Positions 18,201-26,286 of a DNA stretch of 64,000 nt are shown in pieces. The first letter of the stretch is position 1. Each line of letters starts with the position of its first letter. The stretch spans positions 109,707-173,706 of the forward strand of contig CALUUJ010000002.1 in NCBI GenBank assembly GCA_944323935.1, written 5' to 3'. The stretch is from Candidatus Gastranaerophilales bacterium. Its GTDB lineage: Bacteria; Cyanobacteriota; Vampirovibrionia; Gastranaerophilales; Gastranaerophilaceae. The notes under the pieces are model-generated. The model saw only the letters and a list, made by a program, of their open reading frames with translations, was not told the DNA's origin and ran no database searches. The translations under genes and the position numbers were made by a program.

Positions 18201-19238
18201 TTATGGCTTAATAAGAACTTTTAGTGCTCTGCCATTCATGTGCTTGATAAGTCCTTCTTCTGCAAGTTCAAGCGGAACTGTTTCTGTTATTAGTTTTTCA
18301 ACAGGCAGTTTTTCTTCATATATTAGTCTTAATGCTTCTCTGAAATATAACGGAGTATGATGAAATATACTTAAAACCTTTATTTCATCATAATGCAGTC
18401 TTCTTGTATCAATAGAAATTGATGTCCCTTGTTTGCATCCGCCAAACAAATGTACAGTTCCACCTCTTCTGACATATGTAAACATACTTTCCCATATTTC
18501 AGGGAGCCCTACACACTCAACAGCAACATCAAGTCCCTTTTTCCCTTCTGAAAAGTTTAAAAATATTTTTTCCGGATTCTTGTATTTATTTAAATCAACA
18601 ATTTCATCAGCATCGCCGAATTCTTTTGCCATTTTTAGTTTTAATGGATTTCTTCCTGCTGCAATTACTTTTGCACCTTTTAACTTTGCCAGTTTTACAA
18701 ACATTAAACCTATTGGGCCAAGTCCAACAACACCAACAGTTTGACCTGCTTTTATTCCTGTTTTCTCAACTCCATGCACTACATTTGCAAGAGGTTCAGC
18801 AAAGGCTGCTCTTTCAAAAGATAAATCATCAGGCAAATGTAATAAATTTCTTTTTACAATCGCTTTAGGAACATTTATATATTCTGCATATGCTCCATTT
18901 AAAAATTCAAGTTTTTCACAAAGATTGTATTCTCCTCTTTTACAGAAAAAGCATTCTCCGCAAGGTGCTGAATTTGCTGCAACAACTCTATCACCAACAT
19001 TGAAACCTACAACATTTTTACCTACTTTTGTAATAACGCCTGAAAATTCGTGCCCGAATCCTGATGGAATCTTTTTTATAAGAACAGGATGACCTCTTCT
19101 GTATGTTTTTACATCTGTTCCGCAGGTTAAAGCTGCCATTATTTTAACCTGGACTTCACCATCTTTGGGTTCTTTTATTTCCACTTCTTCATATTTTATA
19201 TTTAATGGTTCGTAGAATTGTATTGCTTTCATTTTCAT
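18201..19238 (-). CDS. Zinc-dependent medium-chain dehydrogenase B
   Basis: 345 residues of the MDR superfamily. Catalytic zinc ligands: Cys in LTCGTDV (~39) and GHEFSG (~60). The structural zinc lobe has the four-Cys pattern CGECFFCKRGEYNLC. The Rossmann fold has VGVVGLGPIGLM, and an Arg after strand 2 (AAGRNP) hints at NADP preference. It resembles sorbitol/threonine-type dehydrogenases; the true substrate is unknown. Its ATG overlaps the upstream dehydrogenase stop by 4 nt, so both are made from one mRNA. Confidence 0.85.
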   Translation of the reverse strand: MKMKAIQFYEPLNIKYEEVEIKEPKDGEVQVKIMAALTCGTDVKTYRRGHPVLIKKIPSGFGHEFSGVITKVGKNVVGFNVGDRVVAANSAPCGECFFCKRGEYNLCEKLEFLNGAYAEYINVPKAIVKRNLLHLPDDLSFERAAFAEPLANVVHGVEKTGIKAGQTVGVVGLGPIGLMFVKLAKLKGAKVIAAGRNPLKLKMAKEFGDADEIVDLNKYKNPEKIFLNFSEGKKGLDVAVECVGLPEIWESMFTYVRRGGTVHLFGGCKQGTSISIDTRRLHYDEIKVLSIFHHTPLYFREALRLIYEEKLPVEKLITETVPLELAEEGLIKHMNGRALKVLIKP

Positions 19239-20245
19239 AGTTGAATATATGCTTTCATAATTTTATTTGAAAGAGTGTCGTCAAGTGCATCATTAATACC
19301 TTCAATAGGATATACTGAAGATAAACCTGCAACTTTTACTCTTCCTTCTTCAATTAATCTCATAGAATCTTCTAAATCCATTGGTGAAGGTGAGTAACTT
19401 CCTAGTATTGTTAATTCTCTATAATAAATATCGTTATTTTTAAATCCGTTATTATCTTTAATGCTTGAGAAAACAACAATTGTAGCACCATCTCTTGCTG
19501 CTTTGACTGCAAAATCCAATGATAGTGAAGCTCCTGCTGTTAAAAATATTGTATCAAAGCCGTTTGGTGAGACTTTTTTCATTTCCTTTAATGTAGATTC
19601 TTCATCTTTTAATAAGAAGGATTTATCAAATCCGAATTTTTCAGAAAGGCAAATTCTTTCATATAATAAATCACATCCGTATATGGGGTTGCCAAATGCT
19701 TTGACCGCTTCTCCCATAAGTATACCTATTGAACCTAAACCTATAATAAGGCTCTTTGTATTGTCTTTTATTTTTGCTCTTTTAACTGCTCGAATACAAC
19801 ATCCTAGTGGTTCTAAAAAAGAGGCTTCAATATCTGATAAATTTAAGTTCACATGAAAAACTGTATTGTTTAGATGCTCTTCTGATACGAAAATATATTC
19901 GGCAAATCCTCCGGGGAAAATGTTTGTAGCTTTAAAATGTTTGCACATTGAATAATTTCCGCCCCAGCAATATTGGCAGTTAAAACAAGGTACGTGGTGT
20001 CCTAATGCGATTTTATCTCCGACTTCAAAATTTGTCTTTGAATTAATTTCAACAATTTCACCCACAACTTCATGACCAAGAACAGCTCCATTTTTAACTT
20101 TACCTGTTCTCATCTTTACTATATCAGATCCGCATAATCCGCATCCTGATACTTTTACTATTGCTCCTTCTCCATATTCATCAAGTATTGGTTTGGGTAT
20201 ATCTGTAATAATAAATCTATTGTTTTTTAAAACCGCAGCTTTCAT
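19235..20245 (-). CDS. Zinc-dependent medium-chain dehydrogenase A
   Basis: 336 residues, same superfamily as its overlapping neighbour but clearly diverged. It has CGLCGSDIV, GHEVVGE, and a structural lobe with CFNCQYCWGGNYSMC. The nucleotide loop is IGLGSIGILMG. Asp in GCDLLYE after strand 2 suggests NAD use. AAGGA precedes the ATG. Because both copies keep their zinc ligands, they may catalyse consecutive or reversible polyol/alcohol oxidations, or form a heteromer. This is inferred from pairing only. trmD ends 46 nt upstream. Confidence 0.85.
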   Translation of the reverse strand: MKAAVLKNNRFIITDIPKPILDEYGEGAIVKVSGCGLCGSDIVKMRTGKVKNGAVLGHEVVGEIVEINSKTNFEVGDKIALGHHVPCFNCQYCWGGNYSMCKHFKATNIFPGGFAEYIFVSEEHLNNTVFHVNLNLSDIEASFLEPLGCCIRAVKRAKIKDNTKSLIIGLGSIGILMGEAVKAFGNPIYGCDLLYERICLSEKFGFDKSFLLKDEESTLKEMKKVSPNGFDTIFLTAGASLSLDFAVKAARDGATIVVFSSIKDNNGFKNNDIYYRELTILGSYSPSPMDLEDSMRLIEEGRVKVAGLSSVYPIEGINDALDDTLSNKIMKAYIQL

Positions 20246-20291
20246 AAAAAATCCTTAATATCACTGCTATTATAGTTTAAATAAAATAAAA

Positions 20292-21026
20292 TTAAAATAA
20301 ATTGTTTTTCTTAAGTATTTTTTTATCATATTCTGACATATTTGAATTTAAAAATTTAGAGAATAAATCAGGTCTTTTATTTTTTGTTACTATAAATTGT
20401 TGCAACCTTCGCCATTCTCTTATTTTTTCGTGATTTCCGCTTAGTAATATTTCAGGAACATTTAAGCCTTCATATTCTCTTGGTTTTGTATAATGCGGAT
20501 GTTCTAAGAGTCCATCATAGTGTGAATCATATTCTGCTGATTCGTCGTCACCAAGAACACCTTTTAATAATCTTGTTACACTATCTATAATGCATAGAGC
20601 AGGAAATTCACCACCTGTTAATACAAAATCACCTATTGATATTTCCTGTGCGTTTGATTTTTCTATAATTCTTTCATCAAAACCTTCATAATGTCCGCAA
20701 ATTATGATTAGTTGTTCTTCGTTTGAAAAATTTTTTGCCATCTCTTGATTAAAAATTTCACCTTGCGGAGACATTATTATTGTTTTTGTTTTATTCTCTT
20801 TTTTTATTGAACTAAGTGCATCTAAATATGGTTGGCATGATAATAACATACCTGCACCGCCGCCATATGGTGTATCATCAACTTTTTTATGTTTATCTTT
20901 TGAAAAATCACGCGGATTAATTGTATTTATTTCTATTCTTTTTTCTGTTAAAGCTCTTTTTATAATGCTGAAATCACAAGCATTATTAATGGTTTCAGGA
21001 AATAAAGTGAGTACATCAAACTTCAA
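20292..21026 (-). CDS. trmD: tRNA (guanine-N1)-methyltransferase TrmD
   Basis: It methylates G37 of tRNAs, preventing +1 frameshifting. The 244 residues show the SPOUT trefoil knot markers: LTLFPE at the start, DDTPYGGGAGMLL near 50-62, ICGHYEGFDERI, and SIGDFVLTGGE. The length is standard. It overlaps rimM by 4 nt, the usual rimM-trmD coupling. Confidence 0.97.
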   Translation of the reverse strand: MKFDVLTLFPETINNACDFSIIKRALTEKRIEINTINPRDFSKDKHKKVDDTPYGGGAGMLLSCQPYLDALSSIKKENKTKTIIMSPQGEIFNQEMAKNFSNEEQLIIICGHYEGFDERIIEKSNAQEISIGDFVLTGGEFPALCIIDSVTRLLKGVLGDDESAEYDSHYDGLLEHPHYTKPREYEGLNVPEILLSGNHEKIREWRRLQQFIVTKNKRPDLFSKFLNSNMSEYDKKILKKNNLF

Positions 21027-21538
21027 TTTATCAAACCTTCTATGTTGTTTAAAACAACTTTTCTTCCTTTTAAATCAACTATCGGAACAAGTTCTTTTAC
21101 AAAAGGAACAAGATGTTCTTTCCCGTTTCCATCTTTTACCGAAAGTAAATTATTTGCTAGATTTTCACCAATTGCTGTGATTGTTCCTATGCAACTTCCA
21201 TCTTCATCGTAAACATCCATTCCGATTAAATCGCTTATAAGATATTCATCATCATCAAGGTTATTTTCAACTTCTTCTTTTGTAAGATAAATATCACAGC
21301 CTTTGAATGCTTCAACATCATTAACTGTTTTGAATTCTTTGAATTTTATAATTGCGAATTGTTTATGGAATCTTACAGAAACAACATTTAATTCAGAAAA
21401 GTTATTTTCTTTTTTTATATATACCTTTTTTAAAGCTTCAATCTGTTTTTCCCTTCCTTTAGAAAAACCGATTTTTGCTTCACCTTTAATACCGTGGAAA
21501 TTAAGAACTTTTGCTATGGATATTAAATCGTTACTCAT
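21023..21538 (-). CDS. rimM: Ribosome maturation factor RimM
   Basis: RimM helps assemble the 30S head by binding S19. The 171 residues have the N-terminal RimM beta-barrel (IAKVLNFHGIKGEAKI) and a C-terminal PRC-barrel (DLIGMDVYDEDGSCIGTI, then LVPFVKELVPIVD). It begins 2 nt after the preceding minus gene ends and overlaps trmD. No rpsP or KH-domain gene of the usual rpsP-rimM-trmD cluster is seen; the 21541 gene sits there instead. Confidence 0.95.
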   Translation of the reverse strand: MSNDLISIAKVLNFHGIKGEAKIGFSKGREKQIEALKKVYIKKENNFSELNVVSVRFHKQFAIIKFKEFKTVNDVEAFKGCDIYLTKEEVENNLDDDEYLISDLIGMDVYDEDGSCIGTITAIGENLANNLLSVKDGNGKEHLVPFVKELVPIVDLKGRKVVLNNIEGLIN

Positions 21539-21540
21539 AG

Positions 21541-22413
21541 TTATTTAGTCTTTTTATATTCTTCAGGTGCATCTTCTCTTTCTTGATTCCACCTGTCAAG
21601 TCCCATTTGTTTTCTTATTAAACCAATACCTACGTGGACTCTCCATTCATCCATTCTTAATTGTGCTGCTATGATTTTATGGCAACCAATAGGCGGCAAA
21701 GGTAATAATGGTTCATATAAATTCTTTATTGCAAACAATTGATCAGGAGATACTGCAAGCTTCCTTTTTGGGAAAGGCAATTTCGGCAACATTAATTTTT
21801 GTCTTACCAAATTAATACCAAAGAAGACTTTTCTTGGTTCCAAACCTATAGCTTGACCTATAACTTCATGTACATCAGGATTTGGTAATGGAAGAGCTTT
21901 CTTATATAGAATTTCAATTTGTTCGATTTGTTCCTTGCTAACTAATAGTTGCTTTTGTCTTTGCTGTTTTGGTCTTCCTGAATTTGGACGAGGTCTTGAA
22001 AAACCACCCGGTCTGTTGTTATTAAAATTATTGCGTTGTGGTCTCTGATTTCTTTGCTGTCCGTCATTTCTAAATTTATTATAATTTCTTTGATAGTTGC
22101 CGCCATTTTGATTTCTGTTATCTCTTTGGCGGTCATTATATCTTGAATTGTTGTTCCTATTATATGGTTGGCGGTCCGGGCGAGAGTTTCTGTCATATGG
22201 TCTGAAAGATTTTTCTTCTCCCTGATTGTCATTTCCAAATGAGTAGGAATTCATTTGAGGAGCATCTTTAGGAGTTGTTGATGCGTTAGCTGCTTCTTGT
22301 GAAAGTTCTTCCGTATATTTTTTATCAGAATATAAACAATTAGGACAAATAACTCTCTTTGGGTTTTTTGTCTCAAACTCTGCGCCGCACTTAATACACT
22401 TATTTACATACAT
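21541..22413 (-). CDS. Zinc-ribbon protein with disordered basic linker and duplicated C-terminal domain
   Basis: 290 residues in three parts. Residues 6-27 form a zinc ribbon with two CxxC pairs (CIKCG and CPNC). Residues about 60-155 are a disordered Arg/Asn/Gln-rich stretch (RDNRNQNGG, RGG-like). Residues about 160-275 are two copies of one ~50-residue unit: SKEQIEQIEILYKKALPLP then GQAIGL then INLVRQKLMLP, and again SPDQLFAIKNLYEPLLPLP then AAQLRM then IGLIRKQMGLD. I know no named family for this unit. The layout suggests RNA or ribosome binding, supported by direct linkage (2 nt) to rimM-trmD. Confidence 0.75.
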   Translation of the reverse strand: MYVNKCIKCGAEFETKNPKRVICPNCLYSDKKYTEELSQEAANASTTPKDAPQMNSYSFGNDNQGEEKSFRPYDRNSRPDRQPYNRNNNSRYNDRQRDNRNQNGGNYQRNYNKFRNDGQQRNQRPQRNNFNNNRPGGFSRPRPNSGRPKQQRQKQLLVSKEQIEQIEILYKKALPLPNPDVHEVIGQAIGLEPRKVFFGINLVRQKLMLPKLPFPKRKLAVSPDQLFAIKNLYEPLLPLPPIGCHKIIAAQLRMDEWRVHVGIGLIRKQMGLDRWNQEREDAPEEYKKTK

Positions 22414-22622
22414 TGAATATGCCCCTTTATTTTAAGCAATTACTTTATCTCTCTCCCAGTATAAGGATGTTTCTTGCTTGTCTTAAATACTCATGTTGAT
22501 TAGAAAATTACCGTACCTAATTAATTTGTAATGAACGAAAATGATTTATCACAAAATAAAAGCATGTATAAATCTCAATTACTATTTTAACCATAAAAAT
22601 ATAATATGACAAGAGTTTTACA

Positions 22623-23654
22623 TTATTTTTTCATTTTTGAACTTAATTGACCGCAAGCAGCATCAATATCTGCTCCTCTTTCAAGCCTTATTGTTACTTT
22701 TTTCCCTGAAGCTTCAAGTATGTATTTGAACTTTTGTATTGCCTCTTTTGTCGGTTTCTTATATGGGCTTTTCTCATTTTGATTATATACTATTAAGTTT
22801 ACATTACTTTTTAATTTAAGAATTGAAAGAGCAAGTTCTTTCGCATCGTTAATAGAGTCATTTATATCTTTCATTAAAACATATTCAACAGTTACTCTTC
22901 TTCCTGTTTTTTCAGTATATCTTTTTAATGTTGAAATAAGTTCATCGAATTTGTATTTTTTTGCGACAGGCATGATTTCGGCTCTTTTTTCTTGGTTTGG
23001 TGCATGGAGAGAAATGGCTAATGTTGATTGAAAATCTAATTCTGCTAATTTATTTATTTGAGGAATGATTCCGCAGGTGGATACTGTTATCCTTCTTGCG
23101 CCAACTTGGAATTGTTCCCTGAATATCTTTATTGAATTTATTAAATTATTAAAATTTAATAAGGGTTCTCCTTGTCCCATATATACAATATTTGTGACTT
23201 TTAGCCCAGTATCGGCTTGTATTAAGAATATTTGTTGTATTATTTCATCTGTCTCTAAATTTCTTATAAACCCAAGTTTTGCTGTAGCACAAAAACTGCA
23301 TCCCATAGGACATCCTACTTGTGTGCTTATACAAGCTGTTAAATTTGCACGGTTATCAAATCGCATTAAGACTGCTTCTGCAAAATTCCCATCTTTTAAT
23401 TCAAACAAAAACTTCATTGTTCCATCTTTGCTTATTTGTTTTTCTTTGATTGAAATAGAACAAAGCTCTGTTTTTTGTTTAAGAAGTTCTCTTGTAGATA
23501 AAGATAAATCTGTCATAAAATCGATATCTTTTACCGATTTTAAATATAACCAATTATATATTTGTTTGGCTCGGAACTTTGATTGCTCGTTATTGAGCAT
23601 AAATTCTTCAATTTCTTTAAGCGATTTGCCTACAAGTATAAATTTTTCACTCAT
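22623..23654 (-). CDS. rlmN: Dual-specificity rRNA/tRNA methyltransferase RlmN
   Basis: A radical SAM enzyme that methylates C2 of A2503 in 23S rRNA and A37 in tRNA. The 343 residues include the Fe-S motif in GCPMGCSFCATAKLGF near residue 115, the MGQGEPLLN box, and catalytic cysteines (FCATAK region plus the C-terminal ACGQL Cys). N-terminal KFRAKQIYNWLY is the RNA-contact region. The length is normal. It diverges from rpsF across a ~120-nt gap. The preceding 22414-22622 stretch holds no gene. Confidence 0.96.
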   Translation of the reverse strand: MSEKFILVGKSLKEIEEFMLNNEQSKFRAKQIYNWLYLKSVKDIDFMTDLSLSTRELLKQKTELCSISIKEKQISKDGTMKFLFELKDGNFAEAVLMRFDNRANLTACISTQVGCPMGCSFCATAKLGFIRNLETDEIIQQIFLIQADTGLKVTNIVYMGQGEPLLNFNNLINSIKIFREQFQVGARRITVSTCGIIPQINKLAELDFQSTLAISLHAPNQEKRAEIMPVAKKYKFDELISTLKRYTEKTGRRVTVEYVLMKDINDSINDAKELALSILKLKSNVNLIVYNQNEKSPYKKPTKEAIQKFKYILEASGKKVTIRLERGADIDAACGQLSSKMKK

Positions 23655-23777
23655 AATATATTCTTCTTTGTGCTCTTTCTAAGAAATATTAACATAAAAA
23701 CACTAACTATTTGTATTTAAAAATGTTCGTGTTAACATGTTTCTTGAAATATATTGTATAAGTCAAGGAGAAATAAA

Positions 23778-24074
23778 TTGAGAAATTACGAATTATTATC
23801 AATAATTAAACCTAATATTGATTCAGAAGAATTTGATAAGTTGGTTGCTAAAATTGAAGATGCAATTGTTGCTCTTGATGGTAGAGTTACATCAACAGAT
23901 AAAATGGGCAGAAAAAAATTATCATATGATATTAAAGATTTCAGAGATGGCTATTTTGTAGTTCACAACTTTGAAATGGATCCGGCTCAAGTAGCTAAAT
24001 TCAACAGACAATTAAGATTAAATGAAAATGTTTTGAGAATTATGCTTCTTGAAACTTCTGAAGTAAAAGCGTAA
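23778..24074 (+). CDS. rpsF: 30S ribosomal protein S6
   Basis: 98 residues starting at TTG 23778. An upstream in-frame ATG (23754) is rejected because AAGGAG at 23765-23770 lies inside that extension and is correctly spaced for the TTG, and because S6 proteins begin with (M)RxYEL as here (RNYELLSII). The rest is canonical: KMGRKKLSYDIKDFRDG and the final RLNENVLRIMLL. It leads the conserved rpsF-ssb-rpsR operon. Confidence 0.95.
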   Translation: MRNYELLSIIKPNIDSEEFDKLVAKIEDAIVALDGRVTSTDKMGRKKLSYDIKDFRDGYFVVHNFEMDPAQVAKFNRQLRLNENVLRIMLLETSEVKA

Positions 24075-24088
24075 TTACGGAGAATAAA

Positions 24089-24496
24089 ATGTCAATAGCA
24101 AAAGCAGTTATATCAGGTACAGTATATAGAAATCCCGAAAAAAGATTTACCGGGAATAATATTCCTGTAACAACTTTCACTTTAAATATTGACGAAAAGG
24201 AACAATCATTAGTTAGAATAGTTGCTCGTGGCAATAACGCCGAAACAATTGAGCAATCGGTTTCTAAAGGTGATAAGGTTGTTGTAGAAGGCAGACTTCA
24301 AATCTCTAGTGTTCAAGGTGAAGACGGAACAGATAAAAAGGTTATGGAAATAGATTTATCTAGTTTTGAAGTCATTTCTTCTTCCCAATCGGTATCATCA
24401 TCTTCTTCTTCAAAAAATTCATCTGATGAGGTTGTGAAATTCTCGGAAGTTGAAATGGATGATGTTTTAATCGGTGAAGAAGAGATTCCGTTTTAG
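24089..24496 (+). CDS. ssb: Single-stranded DNA-binding protein
   Basis: 135 residues: an N-terminal OB fold ([33 protein letters not shown]), then a Ser-rich linker and the acidic protein-docking tip EEEIPF. The conserved tip recruits replication and repair partners. Slightly shorter than E. coli SSB. Lying between rpsF and rpsR is the common bacterial arrangement. Confidence 0.96.
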   Translation: MSIAKAVISGTVYRNPEKRFTGNNIPVTTFTLNIDEKEQSLVRIVARGNNAETIEQSVSKGDKVVVEGRLQISSVQGEDGTDKKVMEIDLSSFEVISSSQSVSSSSSSKNSSDEVVKFSEVEMDDVLIGEEEIPF

Positions 24497-24522
24497 AAAG
24501 ACTAGTAAAGGAAAAATTAAAA

Positions 24523-24756
24523 ATGGCAAAAGAACAATTAGACAAGAAAAAACGTAAAAACTGCAGCTTTTGTGCTGATAAAGTTACATCTATTGATTAC
24601 AAAGATGCTCAAAAATTAAGAAAATATTTAACTGAAGCAGGTAAAATTCTTCCAAGAAGAATTACAGGTACTTGTGCTGAACATCAAAGAATGCTAGCTA
24701 AAGCTGTTAAAAAAGCAAGAGAAGCCTCTTTATTATGCTATGTTTTTGAGTCTTAA
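24523..24756 (+). CDS. rpsR: 30S ribosomal protein S18
   Basis: 77 residues with the standard S18 core: [10 protein letters not shown] with two Cys (a possible zinc pair), [32 protein letters not shown], and a C-terminal basic helix. The last gene of rpsF-ssb-rpsR, followed by a strong terminator. Confidence 0.97.
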   Translation: MAKEQLDKKKRKNCSFCADKVTSIDYKDAQKLRKYLTEAGKILPRRITGTCAEHQRMLAKAVKKAREASLLCYVFES

Positions 24757-24780
24757 TTTATAATCAAAAATAATTTATTT

Positions 24781-24807
24781 AAAAGAGAGAACATAGTTCT
24801 CTCTTTT
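24781..24807. terminator. Intrinsic terminator after rpsR
   Basis: A 12-bp perfect stem (AAAAGAGAGAAC with complement) and 3-nt loop, followed by T residues. It abuts the stop codon of the convergent gene at 24808 and probably works both ways. Confidence 0.9.
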
Positions 24808-25506
24808 TTAGTCTCTGATAATTTGAACGGATGACCTTGTAGATACATTGGGTGGCAACCAATATGAGCTTCTTTGAATTCTGTTATGTGGATAATGACC
24901 TGGTCTGTGTGGATGTCGTCCATAGTAATGTCTGCTTGGATTATATCCGTTGTTAAAATATCTGTTGTTTAATCCTGAATTAATGAAGTTATTGTTGTTG
25001 TAAAAAGGATTGTGAATATAGCGATTATGATTATGGTATCTGTTATGATATGGGCAGTAATTATTATAACCATTCATAAAATTTAAAAATTCATTTCCAT
25101 AAGTATTTGTTGAATAACCATAGCCTGATGTTGTCATAGATGGTGTAAAGCCTGTCATTGTTCCCGTTGTATCAAAAGTAGAGGTTACATTATCCCAAAA
25201 TCTTCTTATGGCACTTCTCTTTTGACCCGGGTAGTAATTTTCTCTCGGATTTATAATTGCACTTTGTCTTGAGTTTCCTGAGATATGTTTTAACATATCT
25301 ATTCTTGAATCTAAATCACCTGATTGTGCCATTCCGAAAAAATCTGTTTCAAGACGATTTAGTCTTTCTGCTATACTTTCATTTACGTAGCTTTCCCCAT
25401 ATTTAGATAACTCTATGTTTGTAATTTCTTCTTCTGAAAAACAAAAGCCTATTATTGCTGTAAACAGAAATATTATTTTTAAAATAAACAATTTTTTAAG
25501 CATCAT
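24808..25506 (-). CDS. Secreted His/Asn/Tyr-rich protein with RLNRLE motif
   Basis: 232 residues. The signal peptide covers about 1-24 (LFILKIIFLFTAIIGFCFS). A short domain follows with SIAERLNRLETDFFG and SRIDMLKH, a motif I associate with small exported proteins of cyanobacteria and Melainabacteria. The C-terminal half is His/Asn/Tyr/Arg-rich (NNYCPYHNRYHNHNRYIHN and similar). It could bind metal through its histidines, but no domain supports this. Two ATGs are adjacent at the start. Confidence 0.65.
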   Translation of the reverse strand: MMLKKLFILKIIFLFTAIIGFCFSEEEITNIELSKYGESYVNESIAERLNRLETDFFGMAQSGDLDSRIDMLKHISGNSRQSAIINPRENYYPGQKRSAIRRFWDNVTSTFDTTGTMTGFTPSMTTSGYGYSTNTYGNEFLNFMNGYNNYCPYHNRYHNHNRYIHNPFYNNNNFINSGLNNRYFNNGYNPSRHYYGRHPHRPGHYPHNRIQRSSYWLPPNVSTRSSVQIIRD

Positions 25507-25577
25507 TTATCTCCCTATTATATATAGAGGTAAAAATAGTATTTTAAAAACAGACACTAAGCTATAATAAAGTATAA

Positions 25578-26189
25578 TTATTCCAAATTCTTTAATATAA
25601 AAATTGTTTCGTTTACATTTACCAAAAGTTTTTCTAACTTTGAATCAAGATTTTCTTTTGTATATATATTATTCGTTGATGTATAAGGTAGATATTTTTG
25701 TGAAACCAGACCTTGTGTTCTGAAATTTGCAGTTTCTCTTGCTTGCTGTGAAATGGTTATTAATCTGTTATAGGATAGGTAATTGCTTTCCGGTTTATCT
25801 TTATATTCTGCTCTTATATATTCAACGTTATCAATTAAATTGCTGACTATTGCGTTAAACATCTGTATATCTTGATTTGTATTTAGACATTTTCTTAACT
25901 TTTCAAGAATAATAATGACGCTGTTAACATCTTTAAGATATTGTGTAGTTTTATCCTTCTTTACAATTATATCTACATAGTTGTCATTGTCTCTCGGAAT
26001 TGGTTTTAGTTTTGCTTCGTTTTGTTTATCCAGTTCTTCAACAGAAAATGGAGCCATTGCTTTTTCATCGTGCTGTTTTCTTAAATAGGAAAATTCTGCA
26101 TCAATGTTAGGAAGTGTACCTACGTATCCAGCTCCTGTTGTGGTTATGACTATTATAAATAGTAAAATTATTGTTAGAAACTTATTCAT
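25578..26189 (-). CDS. Secreted alpha-helical protein, unknown
   Basis: 203 residues with an N-terminal signal sequence (FLTIILLFIIVITTTGAGYV). The remainder is charged and helical, with heptad-like segments around 65-200 (VNSVIIILEKLRKCL, then LEKLLVNVNETIFILKNL). No known domain. It probably sits in the periplasm. It lies upstream of the other secreted gene at 24808 on the same strand with a 71-nt gap. Confidence 0.6.
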   Translation of the reverse strand: MNKFLTIILLFIIVITTTGAGYVGTLPNIDAEFSYLRKQHDEKAMAPFSVEELDKQNEAKLKPIPRDNDNYVDIIVKKDKTTQYLKDVNSVIIILEKLRKCLNTNQDIQMFNAIVSNLIDNVEYIRAEYKDKPESNYLSYNRLITISQQARETANFRTQGLVSQKYLPYTSTNNIYTKENLDSKLEKLLVNVNETIFILKNLE

Positions 26190-26286
26190 AATTTATATTA
26201 TACTGATATTTTTTACAAAGTGAATAATTATTAAAAATAGACCTTTTTTATCCTTTAATGATATTCTTAAAAAAACAGGAGAAAGT

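Noticed and set aside
22414..22622. Leader peptide or riboswitch ahead of the zinc-ribbon gene
   Set aside because: No stable stem, terminator or ORF was found by eye.
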